Shown in pieces: positions 12,856-25,520 of a stretch of DNA of 64,000 bases. Below the pieces are notes generated by a model. That model searched no databases. It saw nothing but the letters and a program-made list of their open reading frames with translations, and was not told where the DNA came from. Each line of letters begins with the position of its first letter. The first letter of the stretch is position 1. Source of the DNA: Dermanyssus gallinae. Its lineage: Eukaryota; Arthropoda; Arachnida; Mesostigmata; Dermanyssidae. A program made the translations under genes and the position numbers. The DNA lies in contig QVRM01006100.1 in the NCBI GenBank assembly GCA_003439945.1, forward strand, positions 72,501 to 136,500. Reading direction: 5' to 3'.

Positions 12856-13389
12856 TCTACTAAACTACTACCACTACAATAACTAACTGCTTCTTCAACA
12901 GCGAAAGCAAATAAAAGAAAAAAACAACAAGAGCAATCAACTACTTTTACGACGCAACAGTACCAAAAACGCACGGACGTAGGCAAAACTAACAAAAAAG
13001 CGACGACGATGATCGTAGTAACAACATAACCGTGGCCTCAACCTTATGGCTCTAACTGACTGTTTTTGGCCAGCACATACAGATATCGATCTCCCTTACC
13101 ACTCGATCTAGTGTCTATGATTCCAGTATGCAGTCAAACCGACGGAATGTTGTTTCATCGGTTCATCGGTTACACACGACGCATATTGTTTACCAGGAAG
13201 CCTATTAGTCAGCACTTAGGTAGTTCGATGCAGCACTCTCGTGCGCAAAGGGTATTAGTTGATTGATACATTGGTGCTCGCCATGAGACACCTACGATGT
13301 ATAGGTGAGTACGTTCACTAAAATTAAAATTTAATATATGAAGCAAATTAAAAACGCAGACGTAAACATCTGCGGTCGACTTCTACCGT

Positions 13390-13393
<4 letters not shown>

Positions 13394-13439
<46 letters not shown>

Positions 13440-13508
13440 GATTCATTCGCTTGATAAGTATGTGTACACGTATCACCCGTTTATATTAGGGGCGGACAAC
13501 GCTGCAGC

Positions 13509-13556
<48 letters not shown>
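13394..13556. repeat. two (TA)n tracts
   Basis: TA runs at 13394-13430 and 13509-13556, separated by unique sequence. No element core recognised between them. Confidence 0.9.
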
Positions 13557-13557
<1 letters not shown>

Positions 13558-14573
13558 CACCGATCCCAATAAAACCACACACGAAGAAGAAGAAGCGGTC
13601 GAATGTTGCTGCGGCAGTGACCAAGTGACTCACTTAGTAAGACTTATGCACAATCGTGGTTATTTCTGCTGTTGCTGCTGTCGCCACCATTGTTAGCAAT
13701 GCATTTCTTATTGTTAGTGGTTAGCGGCTGGCTGCATATGACTTGAGAGGGTAGGATGTAAATCGTAAACACGTGTTACACACCCGTCGAACCTAAGACA
13801 AGCTAAGGCTGTTGTTTGCAGACATTATTATTATTAAACATGAATGTTCGCTATTGCTCGTTCGAGCTCGGCTGGGCTGGCGACAAACATTTCCACGTTT
13901 CAGTAACAGCAAGAAAGGCCTATCTGCTTTCTCGCCGTACTGTTTCGGCGGTCGAATCATTTGCAAACATCTGTCAGCTGGCTGGATGTTCTTTGTGGTG
14001 TTGTTCCACCTGTTAATCGGCGTCCCCTTGACTACGACACCTCAGTTTAACAAAAACAACAAGACACATCAGACTGTTTAAGACGCTATCGAAAACGCCA
14101 CGAAACGTCGTGTTCACGCGCAGCATTGTTGCTGTCTGCAGCATTTGTACAACTCGGAGCATTGTGGCTGCCAGCTGTACTAGTGCAGTTGCTGTTGTTG
14201 TTGATGTTGTTCTATTGTTAGTATGGTTGTGATTACAGCGTTTAGTTACTCAGTTGTTCTTGTTAGAGTTGGCCGAGCATTTCCAAAATCCGCCATTGCT
14301 TTTTGCCATGTATGCAGCTGCTGATCTTTATTGGAAAAACATGTTGCATGCCCACCTATACATGTATACATGCATACTACAGTCAGCTGCTCGCGGCATG
14401 CTATTCGAGAGAGAGGCAGTGCAGCGATCTCTTTGCATGTATGATTTATATGTATAATCTATATAGTGATAACATCCTTCTGCTGGCACGGACAAATCTA
14501 CTTTGTATACTAATAATAGTGGGCTCTTTGTCTGTCGCTTGATCTAGGCGGCTCTACCGATGCGGGGCGTACA

Positions 14574-15994
14574 ATGCTGAGGGCGACCTCAGAGGTCAAC
14601 GTCTGGCTGGCGTTGGCTGTGGTTGCGTTCACGGCGACCGCCGGCTTTCTGCCGCCAGGTCGTGTGGGCGCTGCGGCTGCTGCGGCCACGGTGGGAACCG
14701 GTTTGCCATTGCGCGTAGGCAACTCTACGCTCAGTCCCCTGTCGCAACAGCAGGAGCCGCAGAAAACGCAACAACAGGACGATCATCAGCAGCAGCAGCA
14801 GCAAAAGCAGCAACTGCCCGCGCCGGCGGCGTCGAATACGACCGGAGGATCAGCGTCAGGCCTTCCGAAGGACCCAAGTCCAGCTGCGGCGACATCTTCG
14901 GTGCCGCCAAGCGTTCCTAAGACGTCTCACATTGTGGCCCCCGACGTCCTGCCGGGATCAATCGACAGCCACATCGAAGCGCAGGACGCATTCTCGTCGG
15001 TGGTGTACGTGGTCGTCGGCCTCACGATCGTCATCCTCATCTATATGGTCATCAAAAACTTCCGGTACGGTTGCACCTCATGCTTTCCTTCCTTTCAACC
15101 TCCTCTAGCCCCCACCCCCTTTGTGAGTCGAACCCACGTGGCGGTATTCGCGTGCGCCTTGCGCCTTGGAGGAGGACGCATACGTTCATCGGCGGGTTTG
15201 ATCCTCGCCGTCCGTTGCACATTTGCATATTTATCGGGCCCGTCTTACGGAGCAATGCGAGAGCAATTCCGTGGGCGTCGAATCGATGTTGGCTAGCGAT
15301 TGTCAGCCCGAAAAAGAGTTTTTTTTTAACCCTCGGTAGCCTCAATCGAGCGGCCAATCTTGTTAAGTCAAGCGACCAGTCTGCCTGGACTGGCGCAGAC
15401 GATTAGTTGGTGGCGAGCGTGGTAGGAATCCAATAATTGTTCGTTAGTCAATGATTAAGTGACATTGAGCAACACTTGTGTCGATCTTTAATGTGTCCAT
15501 CATTCAATCGCCCATCTTCACCCGCCCTCTCAATGCCCTTGAAAAACTGTATACGCGTAGTGTACTGGCTGTTGTCGGATAGTGATAATAGAATGCGCAA
15601 CTACTATACAATAGCAGTATTACGAGTAATGCTAGTCGTCATGGTAGGCATCGAAGATCGATCGCTTAACGGAGTCCCATTTGAGAACTTTACCTACGGT
15701 TTAAGTGCCATTTATATTGTCAGCGACGAGCGGAATACAATCTGTGTCTCCATGATAACATCGAGTCCTGACGGGTATAGCCAATATTTAAATACGCCAT
15801 AATATAGCAGCAGTTCGTGCAATAAAGTCACTTTATATATATATATATATATATATATACAGGGTGTATGTGTGTGTGCGTGTGCGTGTTGAACCGTGTT
15901 TGTGTACGCATAGCCCGATGGCCTGTCACTGTATATATATATATATATATATATATATGTGGGCGCTATAAGTTTTTAGATTTTCGATGTGAGT

Positions 15995-16033
<39 letters not shown>

Positions 16034-16220
16034 TGAACGATATTCACATCAATAGCCCTTCTCTGTATGCACATTCGACAGACTTCGGTACGAGTCGGTG
16101 CGCGCCGAACGCTACGGGGTTCGACGTCGCTGGAGAGACCAGGAGCTACAACCGCTTGGAAGGGACAACGACGACGACGAAGAAACGCTATTCGAAGCTC
16201 GACGAGGTGCAGCTTTATGA
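14574..16220 (+). CDS. FAM174: FAM174-type single-pass membrane protein
   Basis: Two exons, 14574-15064 and 16082-16220 (donor CG|GTACGG, acceptor CGACAG), giving 209 residues in a continuous frame. Residues 1-36 form a signal peptide (WLALAVVAFTATAGFLP). A Q-rich and P/S/T-rich lumenal stretch with N-S-T and N-T-T sequons follows. A transmembrane helix lies near residues 142-160 (VVYVVVGLTIVILIYMVI) with basic KNFRLR after it. The cytoplasmic tail carries RYGVRRR, then ELQPLGRDNDDDEETLFEAR before the stop. The order TM, basic, RYGV, E-x-x-PL, acidic cluster, ETLFE is the FAM174 signature; human FAM174 proteins have the same plan. Biochemical role is poorly defined. The correct frame of exon 2 overlaps two longer spurious frames. 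Confidence 0.85.
15065..16081. other. FAM174 intron
   Basis: About 1 kb with three (TA)n tracts (15834-15859, 15931-15957, 15997-16024) and GTGTGC runs. A minus-strand GGTTCGACTCAC (near 15123-15134) resembles a Pol III B box, but no tRNA fold is apparent. Confidence 0.7.
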
Positions 16221-17623
16221 TCGACCACGGCAGCCGCAGTAAGCTACGCCATGGCAGCGACGGCGCCGACGACCGCCACGAAGAGATCGGCGGCAACGTT
16301 AATATGCGTAGACGACATTGTGGATGGAAATTGAGCGTCGTTTCTTGCGTTACACGCGGCCGGTGGAGAAAATCGGCCGGCAATCCGCCGGCTAGATGCA
16401 AGGAGAGCGGAGGGCACGGCAGAAGGACAGACATACATACAGACAGGAAGACAGGGTGTAGTGTCCTGTTTAGCAATGAGTTTCTCTAGAACGCAATCAA
16501 TCGTCCATACAATCCCGCAGCTAGCGCGCGAGTTACGAGTCACGGTCGAGACCGCGAGTTTTAAAAGTGAAGAGCAGATGATGATGATCAGCACCGAGCC
16601 TACATTGCATTCTCGATGCAGACCACGACTAATTCCATGGGGCGACGCCAACGACGACGAACACGGCGAACGTCATAGAAGTGATGTTGCATATGAAGAT
16701 ACGAAGATAATAGCAATAAAGTGATCCTCGCCGAGCTCGTACTGAGTAACTACCATAACGCCAGACGAATATTGTCTAGCAGGCGACGATACGCGTGGTC
16801 AAATCGCAGCCGCCTCAAGCGGGATCGTTCTTCTATTGGTAGCTGGGCACCTACGTGGTGCAAGAGCCAACGCAGGTTGCGCCGACAAACGGTAACTCAT
16901 CGAAAGGGCGCAATCGACTGACTAATTTACTGATCTTGAACCGCACCGGAATGGTCCGCAACGATTTGTTAATGTTGTCTCGACCTACGGAGGCTTCCGT
17001 TCGGCGGGGGGAATTGATCCGGGTCTCGTTCTCATCGAAAGGCTTTAGCGCCCAGACGAGAACCCACTTCCGCAGGCGGCCAGATAGAGACGGCGCACGA
17101 TTGCAACAGGACAACGCCGTTTTCTGCATTTAATCGCATTGTATCGTCTGAAGTCTGACAGAAATTGTTGAAGCTGGCCAGGAGGTGGCTGCTCTTGGTA
17201 TGTGGCAAGGTCCCAATTATAATGAAGTCCACCGAAGTAGATCAGTAAGCAAACAACTACAAGCACACACTCACACACACACAGCGAACTAGTTGAGGCA
17301 ATAAACAAGAGTGAGATATGTAAGGACACATATTTTGCAAAGTACCTCAGCCAACTGCTAGGCCGTTATTAAGATGTATCTTGTTTGTTTTTGCCAATAA
17401 TGATGCGCGATTTTTCAGTGCAAGTGCCTTACATACCAAAGTCTTCGAAATGAGCTGTTCATTATATATACGAGTGTACACACTGCCAGCCTTACAGATT
17501 CAGTGCATCATTGTAGTGCAAAAGACCACTTCCCAAGACGACGGTCTGCGTCTCTGCAATATACCATCAGGACCTGTAAAACCCCTATATTAAAGATAGT
17601 GTTGCATTCACTGTTTGTGTCAG

Positions 17624-17656
<33 letters not shown>

Positions 17657-17799
17657 CATAATTTTTGAGCATATACTTGTCATTAAAGCAATATTTTTAC
17701 ATCCTGCTGTACATATCGCTTGTTAAAAAATAAACATCTCAAGTTGCTAAGATAAGGGCATTATGTTTTAATAATTTGTGCTGCATAGAGACAAGTTAC

Positions 17800-17842
<43 letters not shown>

Positions 17843-18763
17843 TTAGCTTTTTTTCAGACAAAAGGAACGATCCGAGCATTCGTTAATAAAATGTACATGT
17901 TTATTAAGATCCTACGTTTACAAAAATACTTGTTCACCTCATCGACAACTCTATTTGGTGCCTAACAAATGCTTCTTCGAGTAGTCGTCCACGTTGTCTA
18001 ACATAGATAATGCTCGACTGACTAAAAGACGCTCATGTTATCGTGATTTGCTGGAAACCACGACGGACGACGACGCCTTGCTGGGACGTGAATCTCCCAA
18101 TTGAGCTTGTAGGACAATCGATCACGTTCGCAATTCCAGCCCACTTGCATCCACCAATCACGGTAGAATGGTAGACAATGGTAATAGCTACAGTAGTAAC
18201 TAATCGTCGTCGTACCAGTTATTGCTGCTGCCATTAATTAGCAACACTAGGACGTGATGTGTATGAATGGCTAAAGAAACCGACAGCATTTATTCCCTTT
18301 GACAGGGACCGACGATCGTGACAAGTTCTACGGTTGAGCATCCTACGTTATCTGTTGATACAGACCCTTCGTTTCTTCTGTCAACGCTCTGTGTACTTAC
18401 GTTCCGGAGAGTGGGATGTTGGACAAGTCAAACAGGACGATTGGCACGAAATCCGGTACCCTATATAGATTCGACCTATGCGTTGCCTACTCGCCTCTGA
18501 TGTACATCAAAGTGCACAGTGAATCTCGACTACGACGAAAGGTAGCATGCGAAATGCAATGCAGGTGTACGACTGTAACGAACGCGTGTTGTATGTCTGT
18601 ATACACGTTGTCTTCTGAATGCGGCCCTACAAAACGTAGGCGTTTCTCAAATCTCTTAATGTAAGACCACCACAAACATCACTACGATAAAACCAGCATA
18701 AACCCTTGGGAAGGAAGGCGCGCGATATATTCCCCCATAACAGTGTTCCGTTCGTTTCCGACT
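16221..18763. other. intergenic, FAM174 3' UTR side to FAHD1 3' side
   Basis: Convergent spacer. Contains the 3' UTRs of both genes, (TA)n at about 17624-17653 and 17804-17840, and a CACA run at 17265-17282. Several medium open frames (16067-17133) are on both strands and show no family I know. Confidence 0.5.
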
Positions 18764-20357
18764 CTACTTGACGGTGAAGGTCATCTTATAGTCTCCGACA
18801 TCCATGCCAGCTTCAATCGTGTCGCCGGACTTCACGGGGCCGACACCCGGAGGGGTACCGGTCATCAGAAGGTCACCCGCCTCGAGAGTAAAATACTCGC
18901 TGACGTACGAAATAATCTGGGGAATTTTGAACATCATGTCTTTGGTATTGCCTGTAAAAGTCATACAAATAGATATCGGACCCTTTAGCCTATATATACA
19001 TAGCTAGTGTTCTTAAAATTGCGATGTCTGCCTCAAACTCAAACGCACGGGTTGATGTCGTATCGAAGGGCCTCGTGCTATAGCGCCGCAGCAATCTATA
19101 TTAATTTTCACATACACGTGTGACGCTCTACAAGTTAATCAATGCTTGGTTTATATAATGCATGCGTACAGTTCGACATCACACGTCTACAGACTGATTA
19201 GCAGTGATTGCTTAAATAATCATGAAGACCACGAGTGAAAAATAAGCATAAAGTCGCACGCACTGGTGCAACTACCCACCATCCTGGCGCATCTTGCCGT
19301 TGACACTGCACCACAGTCGCAAGTTGTGAGGATCGGGTATCCGCTCTTTCGGTACAAAGTCCCCGACTGGACAGGCCGTATCGAAAGCCTTCGCCAACTC
19401 CCATGGCTTCCCTTCCGTTATCAGCCTCTTTTGCAAATCTCGCGCGGTCATGTCCAGACAGAGTGCATAACCTGAGAGACGCAAAAATGCAACGCCAACT
19501 CAGCAACTGCTTTTCACTTGTAAGGTGCGCCACATACCCGTCTTCGTGTCCGTGTTTTAAAAACAAAATGTTATATATATATAACGTAATGTACTTGTCC
19601 GAGAATTTTTTTTATTAATAATTATCTCGGGTATCGAAGGAATAACAAAACATGCGTTCAATGCGCTGTATTGTAGTGTGTGGTGGCGCGTCTAATTTAA
19701 CAATGTTTTTACAATGCTAGCCCGCTTAAACGATTTCTTGTTTCGCAAGTTCAGTTTATAAATAATGTATATATATATATAGAAAATATTGTGATGATTT
19801 ATTAATCATTTACAATACGTTTGCACACTCGGCAGTGCTCGCCTATATATATATATATTTATATATATGCCTGCGGAGAAACAGAAATTGTTTGAGCGAG
19901 CCAGCAATGTATAGACGGCATCAATACAATTTGTGTCTAGGTGGGATGCTCAAAAGAGACAACTCACCACATACTACATATAATGCAGCGCATTCAACGT
20001 ATGTTTGTTTTAAATCTGTAGAGACGCGCATATATATATATATATATATAATTCTTCACAATGTGTATCCCATACGGAGCTAACTTACCGCCAACGTGCT
20101 TCATCGCCTCCGCTTCGGAGATTTTCTTGCCGGGTTTCTCTATAAGAACCCCTAATTCAATCTCCTGGTGAAGCTCGGCGCAGCCAGGGTGGGGCCTCAA
20201 TCTGGCCCTTACCCTGAACGAGGTAAGTCGTCGGGGGCTTGAGAAAGACTACGGGTCGCTCAGACGTTGGGTTTCCCAGCTCCTTAGCGTGTGCGGCGTA
20301 GTTTCGCCCAATACATACAATCTTCCGGCCAAACTCCACGAAGCGAACGAGCCGCAT
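18764..20357 (-). CDS. FAHD1: FAHD1 acylpyruvase / oxaloacetate decarboxylase, with a frameshift
   Basis: FAH-domain enzyme, mitochondrial, hydrolysing acylpyruvates and decarboxylating oxaloacetate with Mg2+/Mn2+. Exons on the minus strand: 20089-20357, 19280-19471 and 18764-18951, all with GT-AG borders. Start [20 protein letters not shown] matches the family N-terminus; a CAG just before the ATG may be an acceptor after a 5' UTR intron. Later motifs: [15 protein letters not shown] (metal-binding Glu pair), [14 protein letters not shown] across the first junction, QDGNTKDM across the second, and [13 protein letters not shown] near the end. One extra base in a CCCC run (about 20192-20195) breaks the frame between GQIEA and HPGCAELH; removing it gives 215 residues against 224 in human FAHD1. 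It may be an assembly or read error rather than a real lesion. Confidence 0.92.
19472..20088. other. FAHD1 intron 1
   Basis: Contains the 56-bp TA-flanked element (19788-19843) and (TA)n at 20028-20050. A T-rich segment lies at 19606-19620. Confidence 0.8.
19788..19843 (-). repeat. 56-bp TA-flanked conserved element, copy 1
   Basis: Minus-strand reading begins GGCGAGCACTGCCGAGTGTG and ends AATAAATCATCACAAT. It is identical over 56 bp to the copy at 59905-59960 and differs by two substitutions from the copy at 40623-40678. Flanked by TA-rich tracts on both sides. Contains an ATGATT-TATT-AATCAT hairpin and a CACT-GCCG-AGTG hairpin. Lies in FAHD1 intron 1 in the sense orientation of the gene. 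Confidence 0.9.
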
Positions 20358-21625
20358 CTGCAACGTGACAGATTGTAACAACGTCTACGATTTACTCATT
20401 GGACACGTGTTAAAGAAAGAAAATGAGTCCATACGTAAAAATCACGACCGGAACGGATACAAACCACAACCGGGACGGACACTTCCCAAGAACTCTTCTC
20501 TACTACTAAAAATGGCTATATCTGCATACTGCAGACAGTAATGTACGTATTTTTGAATTCATTTTCAGAACACACACGTGGATCATGGACTATATATCGA
20601 GTTGTTTGCATTTCTTTTTTGTTGTTAAGTATTACTCTCTTTAATATCCCGGCGCCTTTCGGCTTTGTCTAAAAGCCACGCAAGCGGAAGAAGCCTGAGT
20701 CAGCAAATACGCAAGCGATCTTCAACGTCACCCGATTACAACCACCAACAACAGAAGGACCGAGTCTTTCTTGAGATAGAGGATATCCTTGACATGGTAC
20801 GCAACAATTCTTAAAACGGTCCTCATTCACGCGGCCGGGGGTGCACGGCGCCGAAGAGATTGCGTAACAACGAGAGTAGTCCACGCTTTTATTAAGCGTT
20901 GCTTCCCCCCGCTGAAATTACCGAAATAAGGCTGACCACACACCAGGTGTGCGGCAAGGTAGAGAGGTTCTACTGCTGCTCACGACTTCATGTTCTTATG
21001 CGAAATCGTCACAAGTAAGCTCGATATGTAGTCGCCGGAGTCAGCCAAATAAGAATTCTTATTCAGTCAATCAACCTTGATTTAAGAGCATGTTGTTTTC
21101 TTCGCAGATTGATCACTAAATTAAATATAATCGACATGCATAGGCATATATGCCTAAGTTAGATCACGGTATTAACGAGCCAGCTTCATGAAATGCTCGT
21201 ACCGTTCCCATAGATGACACACGCTCTGTGACATTAACTCGAGCTCCACCCGGAATGCTAGTCCCGTACGTTGACCGTAGGTAAAAGCAAACATGAGCAT
21301 ATATTGGCCGAGATCATTAAGATGTGGATTAATAGCTACTGCTAATTATATGGCACGGCAAAACACACAATGAAACGTTGAAACAACATTCCTCATGCCA
21401 CTGTGAACCGTTCGTGGCGGTGGGGAGACCATCAATTACCAAACCGTTCAACTACGAATAATTTCCGATTTGGTGATTCCAAGTGCTGTAGCCTTAATCA
21501 ATCGCATGTCGACAAGCAGATGAAGCTAATTACATTCCGAGAGTCAGGTCGTGTCTGTGACTGATAAAAATAAGACTGCAGTTGTAAACCTTCAACACAA
21601 GTAGGAACAACTTAAAGGGCAACAC

Positions 21626-21706
<81 letters not shown>

Positions 21707-24300
21707 ATCCGTAGCGATCGTCCCTTTGCGGCACCCAATCATAAAACAGCGACATGAGACGATGTCCTACTAAATTGACAACCACCATTGAAACCGATCC
21801 GAATGATTCGATGACGCGTATGAGGACTTCATCCTGCGAATACCTAGAGGTACACCAATAATTTTTAAGTGAGTAATCATTGTCGGGCAACAAACGTCTA
21901 CCAGCAAGATAAAAATCAAATTTTGCTTCCGTGCCACATATATTACTGTCATCGTTGAGGTAAGTGTATCAAATTTATCGTTATTTCATAAAGGCCTTCC
22001 GACTTTCGATTGACGGCGGGTTTTCCGCCCGACTTTTACACTATTACTGACAGAGGGACAAACAGTAAAGCTAGTAGACATAACAGGAGAGGCAAAGAAA
22101 GAGCGAAAAAGACAATAACAAGAAAGTGTTGGCAATATGACTCCACCCCACTTCACCCAATAATGTGGGTGGAGGTTTCGAGGAATACCTTAATGTATGT
22201 GAAGAATTGAAACCAACAAATCCCACAGAAGTGCGGCTAGCGGAGCTAAGCTAGCTGCTTGTATCTAGTAGCCGATGAATCTAGTACGAACAACGTACGT
22301 CCATAGAACAAAGGTTCGATCTCTCATTACGTCCCGTATTTCTATCAATACAAATCAGACTTTACTGTGTCGTCGTTTCTGCTTGCCTCCGCGTAACACC
22401 AGTGGTGTTTGCAGTGGTCAGAACCACGACTGCAGATTATCGTCGATAATTATCACCCAGCAGTAGCAACGTCATAAAGACAGTACGTATGCAGTATATA
22501 AGTACATGGCGGTACGAAACGAGACCCTACAACCGTCTCCTGACATCTTATTTGCTCGTTGAGGCGGCGCGCCCATCTTTCAGTGTGTCTTGCCTGTCTG
22601 TCTGTCTCGATGACGGGTCTGTTTCCGTGTTTTTGTTGTTTTGCGCACTGCTTGCACGCACTATGCGTGTTTCGATGGCATGCGCACTGCTTTGATAATT
22701 TCCTTCTATCCGTAACCGTACCGGACGAGAACTAGTGTCCATGAATGCGAGTAGTGTTCGTCGTAGCGGCTCTTAGGAGAGCGGCCTCGGCTGTGCCAGC
22801 CGGGGCAGCAAACCCCGACAGTAGAAAAGCCCAAAGCAGGCCGTGAGACGAGGAAAAGACGCCAGTCATTTTCTCCTGTGGAAGTGTATATGTTTGTGTG
22901 TGTGTGTGTCTCGCAATTGACAACTCGACGCGACGTGCAGCATCGTCACGGCGCTAACGCTAACGCGCTAAAGATTGCGAGTCATATCGAGTCGTCGTGT
23001 GAGAAAAGGCGGACAGCGAAGCAGTAGCCACCAGCGGGTGGTTGGTCGGTCATCCTTGCATGTCCTCCAGCACCGGCTGTCCGGGCTACCCGCATTGCTC
23101 CACCATCCTCTCTTTTCCGTTGTCACTCTTGTTATTGCTGTGTTTGTTGCTGCTGTTGTTGTTGTTGCTGTTGTTGTTGCTGCTGCTGCTGCTATCATTG
23201 TTGTTGTTGTTGTCGTCTCACGCCACCGATGCTACTATTACCACTGCGACTACGGCCGATATTCATCATTCATTGGGACAGCGAGGCCAACGCCGTGTGT
23301 TCAGCCGCTTTAACGCCATCGCTCGCAATAGCAACGAGAAAGAAAAGACCTAGTCAAAAACAACGACTATCAACAAGAACCCCTCCAAAGACGTTCTCCT
23401 TCCTGCTCTCTGGGTGGACTTTCACTTTCTATCTCTTTAGATATCTCTGTTATTTACTCAACATGGCTCTAACCCAAATCTGCAAATCTTAAAAAAGATC
23501 GCATCAAAGGCTGTCGCATCACGCCGGGATCGATGACCGCAAATCCGCTACCAGAGTCGCCATCCATCTCCGCCCGCCATTTCATCCCGTCGTAGGTGCA
23601 TGGACATTAGGTAAAGGCGTTGAATGAACTCGCCTAAAATAAGCATTTTCCAATAAAATTGGAGAAAATGTCTTGTCTAGGAGTGATACTGAACTTACTA
23701 AGGCCAATGTCATACCGGTCTGGCGGGCCGGGGATCGCTTTACAAAATACGTGCATGCGTGTTCAATTGAAGCGCCGATTAAAAAACATTCCGTCATTAC
23801 TTAGTCTAAGAAAGACATCTAACGTTGACTAGCAAAAAAAGAGTCGTATTGAATAAGTTCACAAGCCTCGATATTCTAGTTTGTCTCATTTATGAGCGTT
23901 CACGTTTAGTGCCTCAAACTGTTGTCACTACGCTCATAAATCACATACACACATTCAGGAAATGTGCACTTTATGGGGATAATTTTAGTACCAAAACGAT
24001 GGTAGTTCAATTCATTAAGTAATTACCATAAGGGGTTTTCCCGATGCCGATGTTCTTTCGGTAAGCAACGATGACTGTATTTCAGACGAAGCAATTTTTT
24101 TTCTATGGCATCACATTTTTGAAGTTATGCAAGCCTGACAGCCACATCTTATTGTCATTAAAATTGTCATTTCACTGTGACTACCAAACAAGGCATTTCC
24201 GCCCTCCCTCTCATTATACTAAAAAAATACTTATTTTAACAAGCACTACGGCCCCCTCAAGTATGGTCCATGAGATATATATATATATATATATAAATAT
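20358..24300. other. region upstream of FAHD1
   Basis: No supported gene. A compound (TA)n occupies 21627-21706. TTG/CTG runs lie at 23140-23215. A minus-strand frame ending at 22732 begins MTGVFSSSHGLLWAFLLSG and looks like a signal peptide, but no donor or downstream exon was found. The 23828-24021 frame is unassigned. Confidence 0.5.
21627..21706. repeat. compound (TA)n microsatellite
   Basis: About 80 bp of TA with two TG interruptions (21660, 21688). Confidence 0.95.
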
Positions 24301-24312
24301 ATACACACGGAT

Positions 24313-24345
24313 GATGAAGGTTCGCACAAGGTACGAACCTTCATC
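24313..24345. repeat. perfect 12-bp inverted repeat
   Basis: GATGAAGGTTCG (24313-24324) and CGAACCTTCATC (24334-24345) with a 9-nt loop. It directly follows a (TA)n tract and lies at the 5' border of the LINE remnant. Confidence 0.85.
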
Positions 24346-24399
24346 CGCTCACCGAACCCCCAGATTCCTCAACAGACATTCAACTCATTCAACCAACGG

Positions 24400-25520
24400 G
24401 CAATATATCACTGTCACTAAATGAGCTATCCAGTGGGCAATTCAGCTTTTATATACACGGAAACCCATACGCAAGCCCACTGTACACAAGCCATGGTTTG
24501 ATGAACAATGCAAATCCATTAAATACACCATATGTAGTCATACGGATCTGAGCCCGAAGGACTACAACAACTCGCTGATATGAAATTGATGTTAAAGAAT
24601 AAACAAGTAAGAACCAAGTACATGCCATCATTCAGCACGTGACAGGGAACGTGTACTACAGAGTGCTACAAAACCATGCATACTCCTCCCACAACGACCC
24701 AATCCACCAAATCCATTAATTAATGACAACGAATGGATACTTCATTCCACGCGCCTATACAGTGGCGACCTCATGCTACCTCCGAGCAAGAATGTCTGTG
24801 ATTATCAAACATTTACAGAAGAAGAAGTCGCCAAAGTAATCAAATTCAAAGAAAGTGGCAAGTCTGCGGGCCCCGACTAAATTGTGTATACGCATATTGA
24901 ATCAAATATAAATTCCCTGTGTCCACCATTAATCAAATTGTATAACGCATGCCTACGCAGCGGTACAATACCAGATGAATAAAGAAAATGTTTCTTGCAG
25001 CCAATTTACAAATATAAGGGTGAAGCAACTGACCCAACCAACTATAGCGGAACTATTTAATTAGCGTCGTTTATAAAATGTTAACCCCATTTTTTGTAGA
25101 ACATTTATATGACGCCGTAAGCCCAGATTTACCATGCGAACAACATGGATTCCTAAGAGGACGATCTACGTCGAATGCCATTCTATCTACGTCGCAAGAG
25201 ACAAACTCCTTGAAGTACTTCGAACCCCATTTTCTGTAGACGGAACTATGTATAATCTGATTCTGCAAATGAACATAATTACTATTAAGAACGGGGCTCA
25301 TTATGCCAACAGGCTAGTGGCACCAAAAACCAGAATCGTTCAGGGTGACTCCGCAAGCCCGTCCTTCTTCATACTGTATATAGCTGGCTTGGTGGACGCC
25401 CCCAGAAATGTAAAAGCATTTAATACCAACAAGTTAGTAGTTTTTGCAAAGACAAAACACCACCTAGAATAAAAATAGCTCCTCTAGCAAGATAATGTCT
25501 TCACGCAATTCCCCCTTCTG
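24400..25520 (+). mobile_element. decayed non-LTR retrotransposon
   Basis: Broken frames still read KPWFDEQCKSIK, TFTEEEVAKVIKFKESGKSAGPD, PPLIKLYNACLRSGTIPD, QPIYKYKGEATDPTNY, EQHGFLRGRSTSNAI and VQGDSASPSFFILYIAGLVD. These are consecutive landmarks from the linker to mid reverse transcriptase of a LINE. Many stops. The block with the first catalytic Asp appears deleted, and the YADD position is eroded. Confidence 0.75.

Larger units (their letters stand above)
8377..14573. other. ATG12 upstream region and intergenic spacer
   Basis: Contains no gene I can support. It should hold the missing ATG12 first exon and promoter. Visible content: (TA)n tracts at about 8456-8487, 8854-8873, 9360-9391, 10853-10891, 13394-13430 and 13509-13556; CAA/TTG-type trinucleotide runs at about 10680-10740, 11005-11095 and 11785-11950; a cluster of GTCTACTAAACTAC motifs at 12640-12870. 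Open frames at 9096-9401 and 10846-11481 read as low-complexity or microsatellite translations. Confidence 0.6.

Noticed and set aside
15115..15200. possible tRNA (B-box-like GGTTCGACTCAC on minus strand)
   Set aside because: No A box or acceptor stem at the right spacing.
15868..16242. plus-strand frame ending KLDEVQLYDRPRQPQ
   Set aside because: Wrong frame over FAM174 exon 2; the spliced frame gives the conserved RYGV...ETLFEAR tail.
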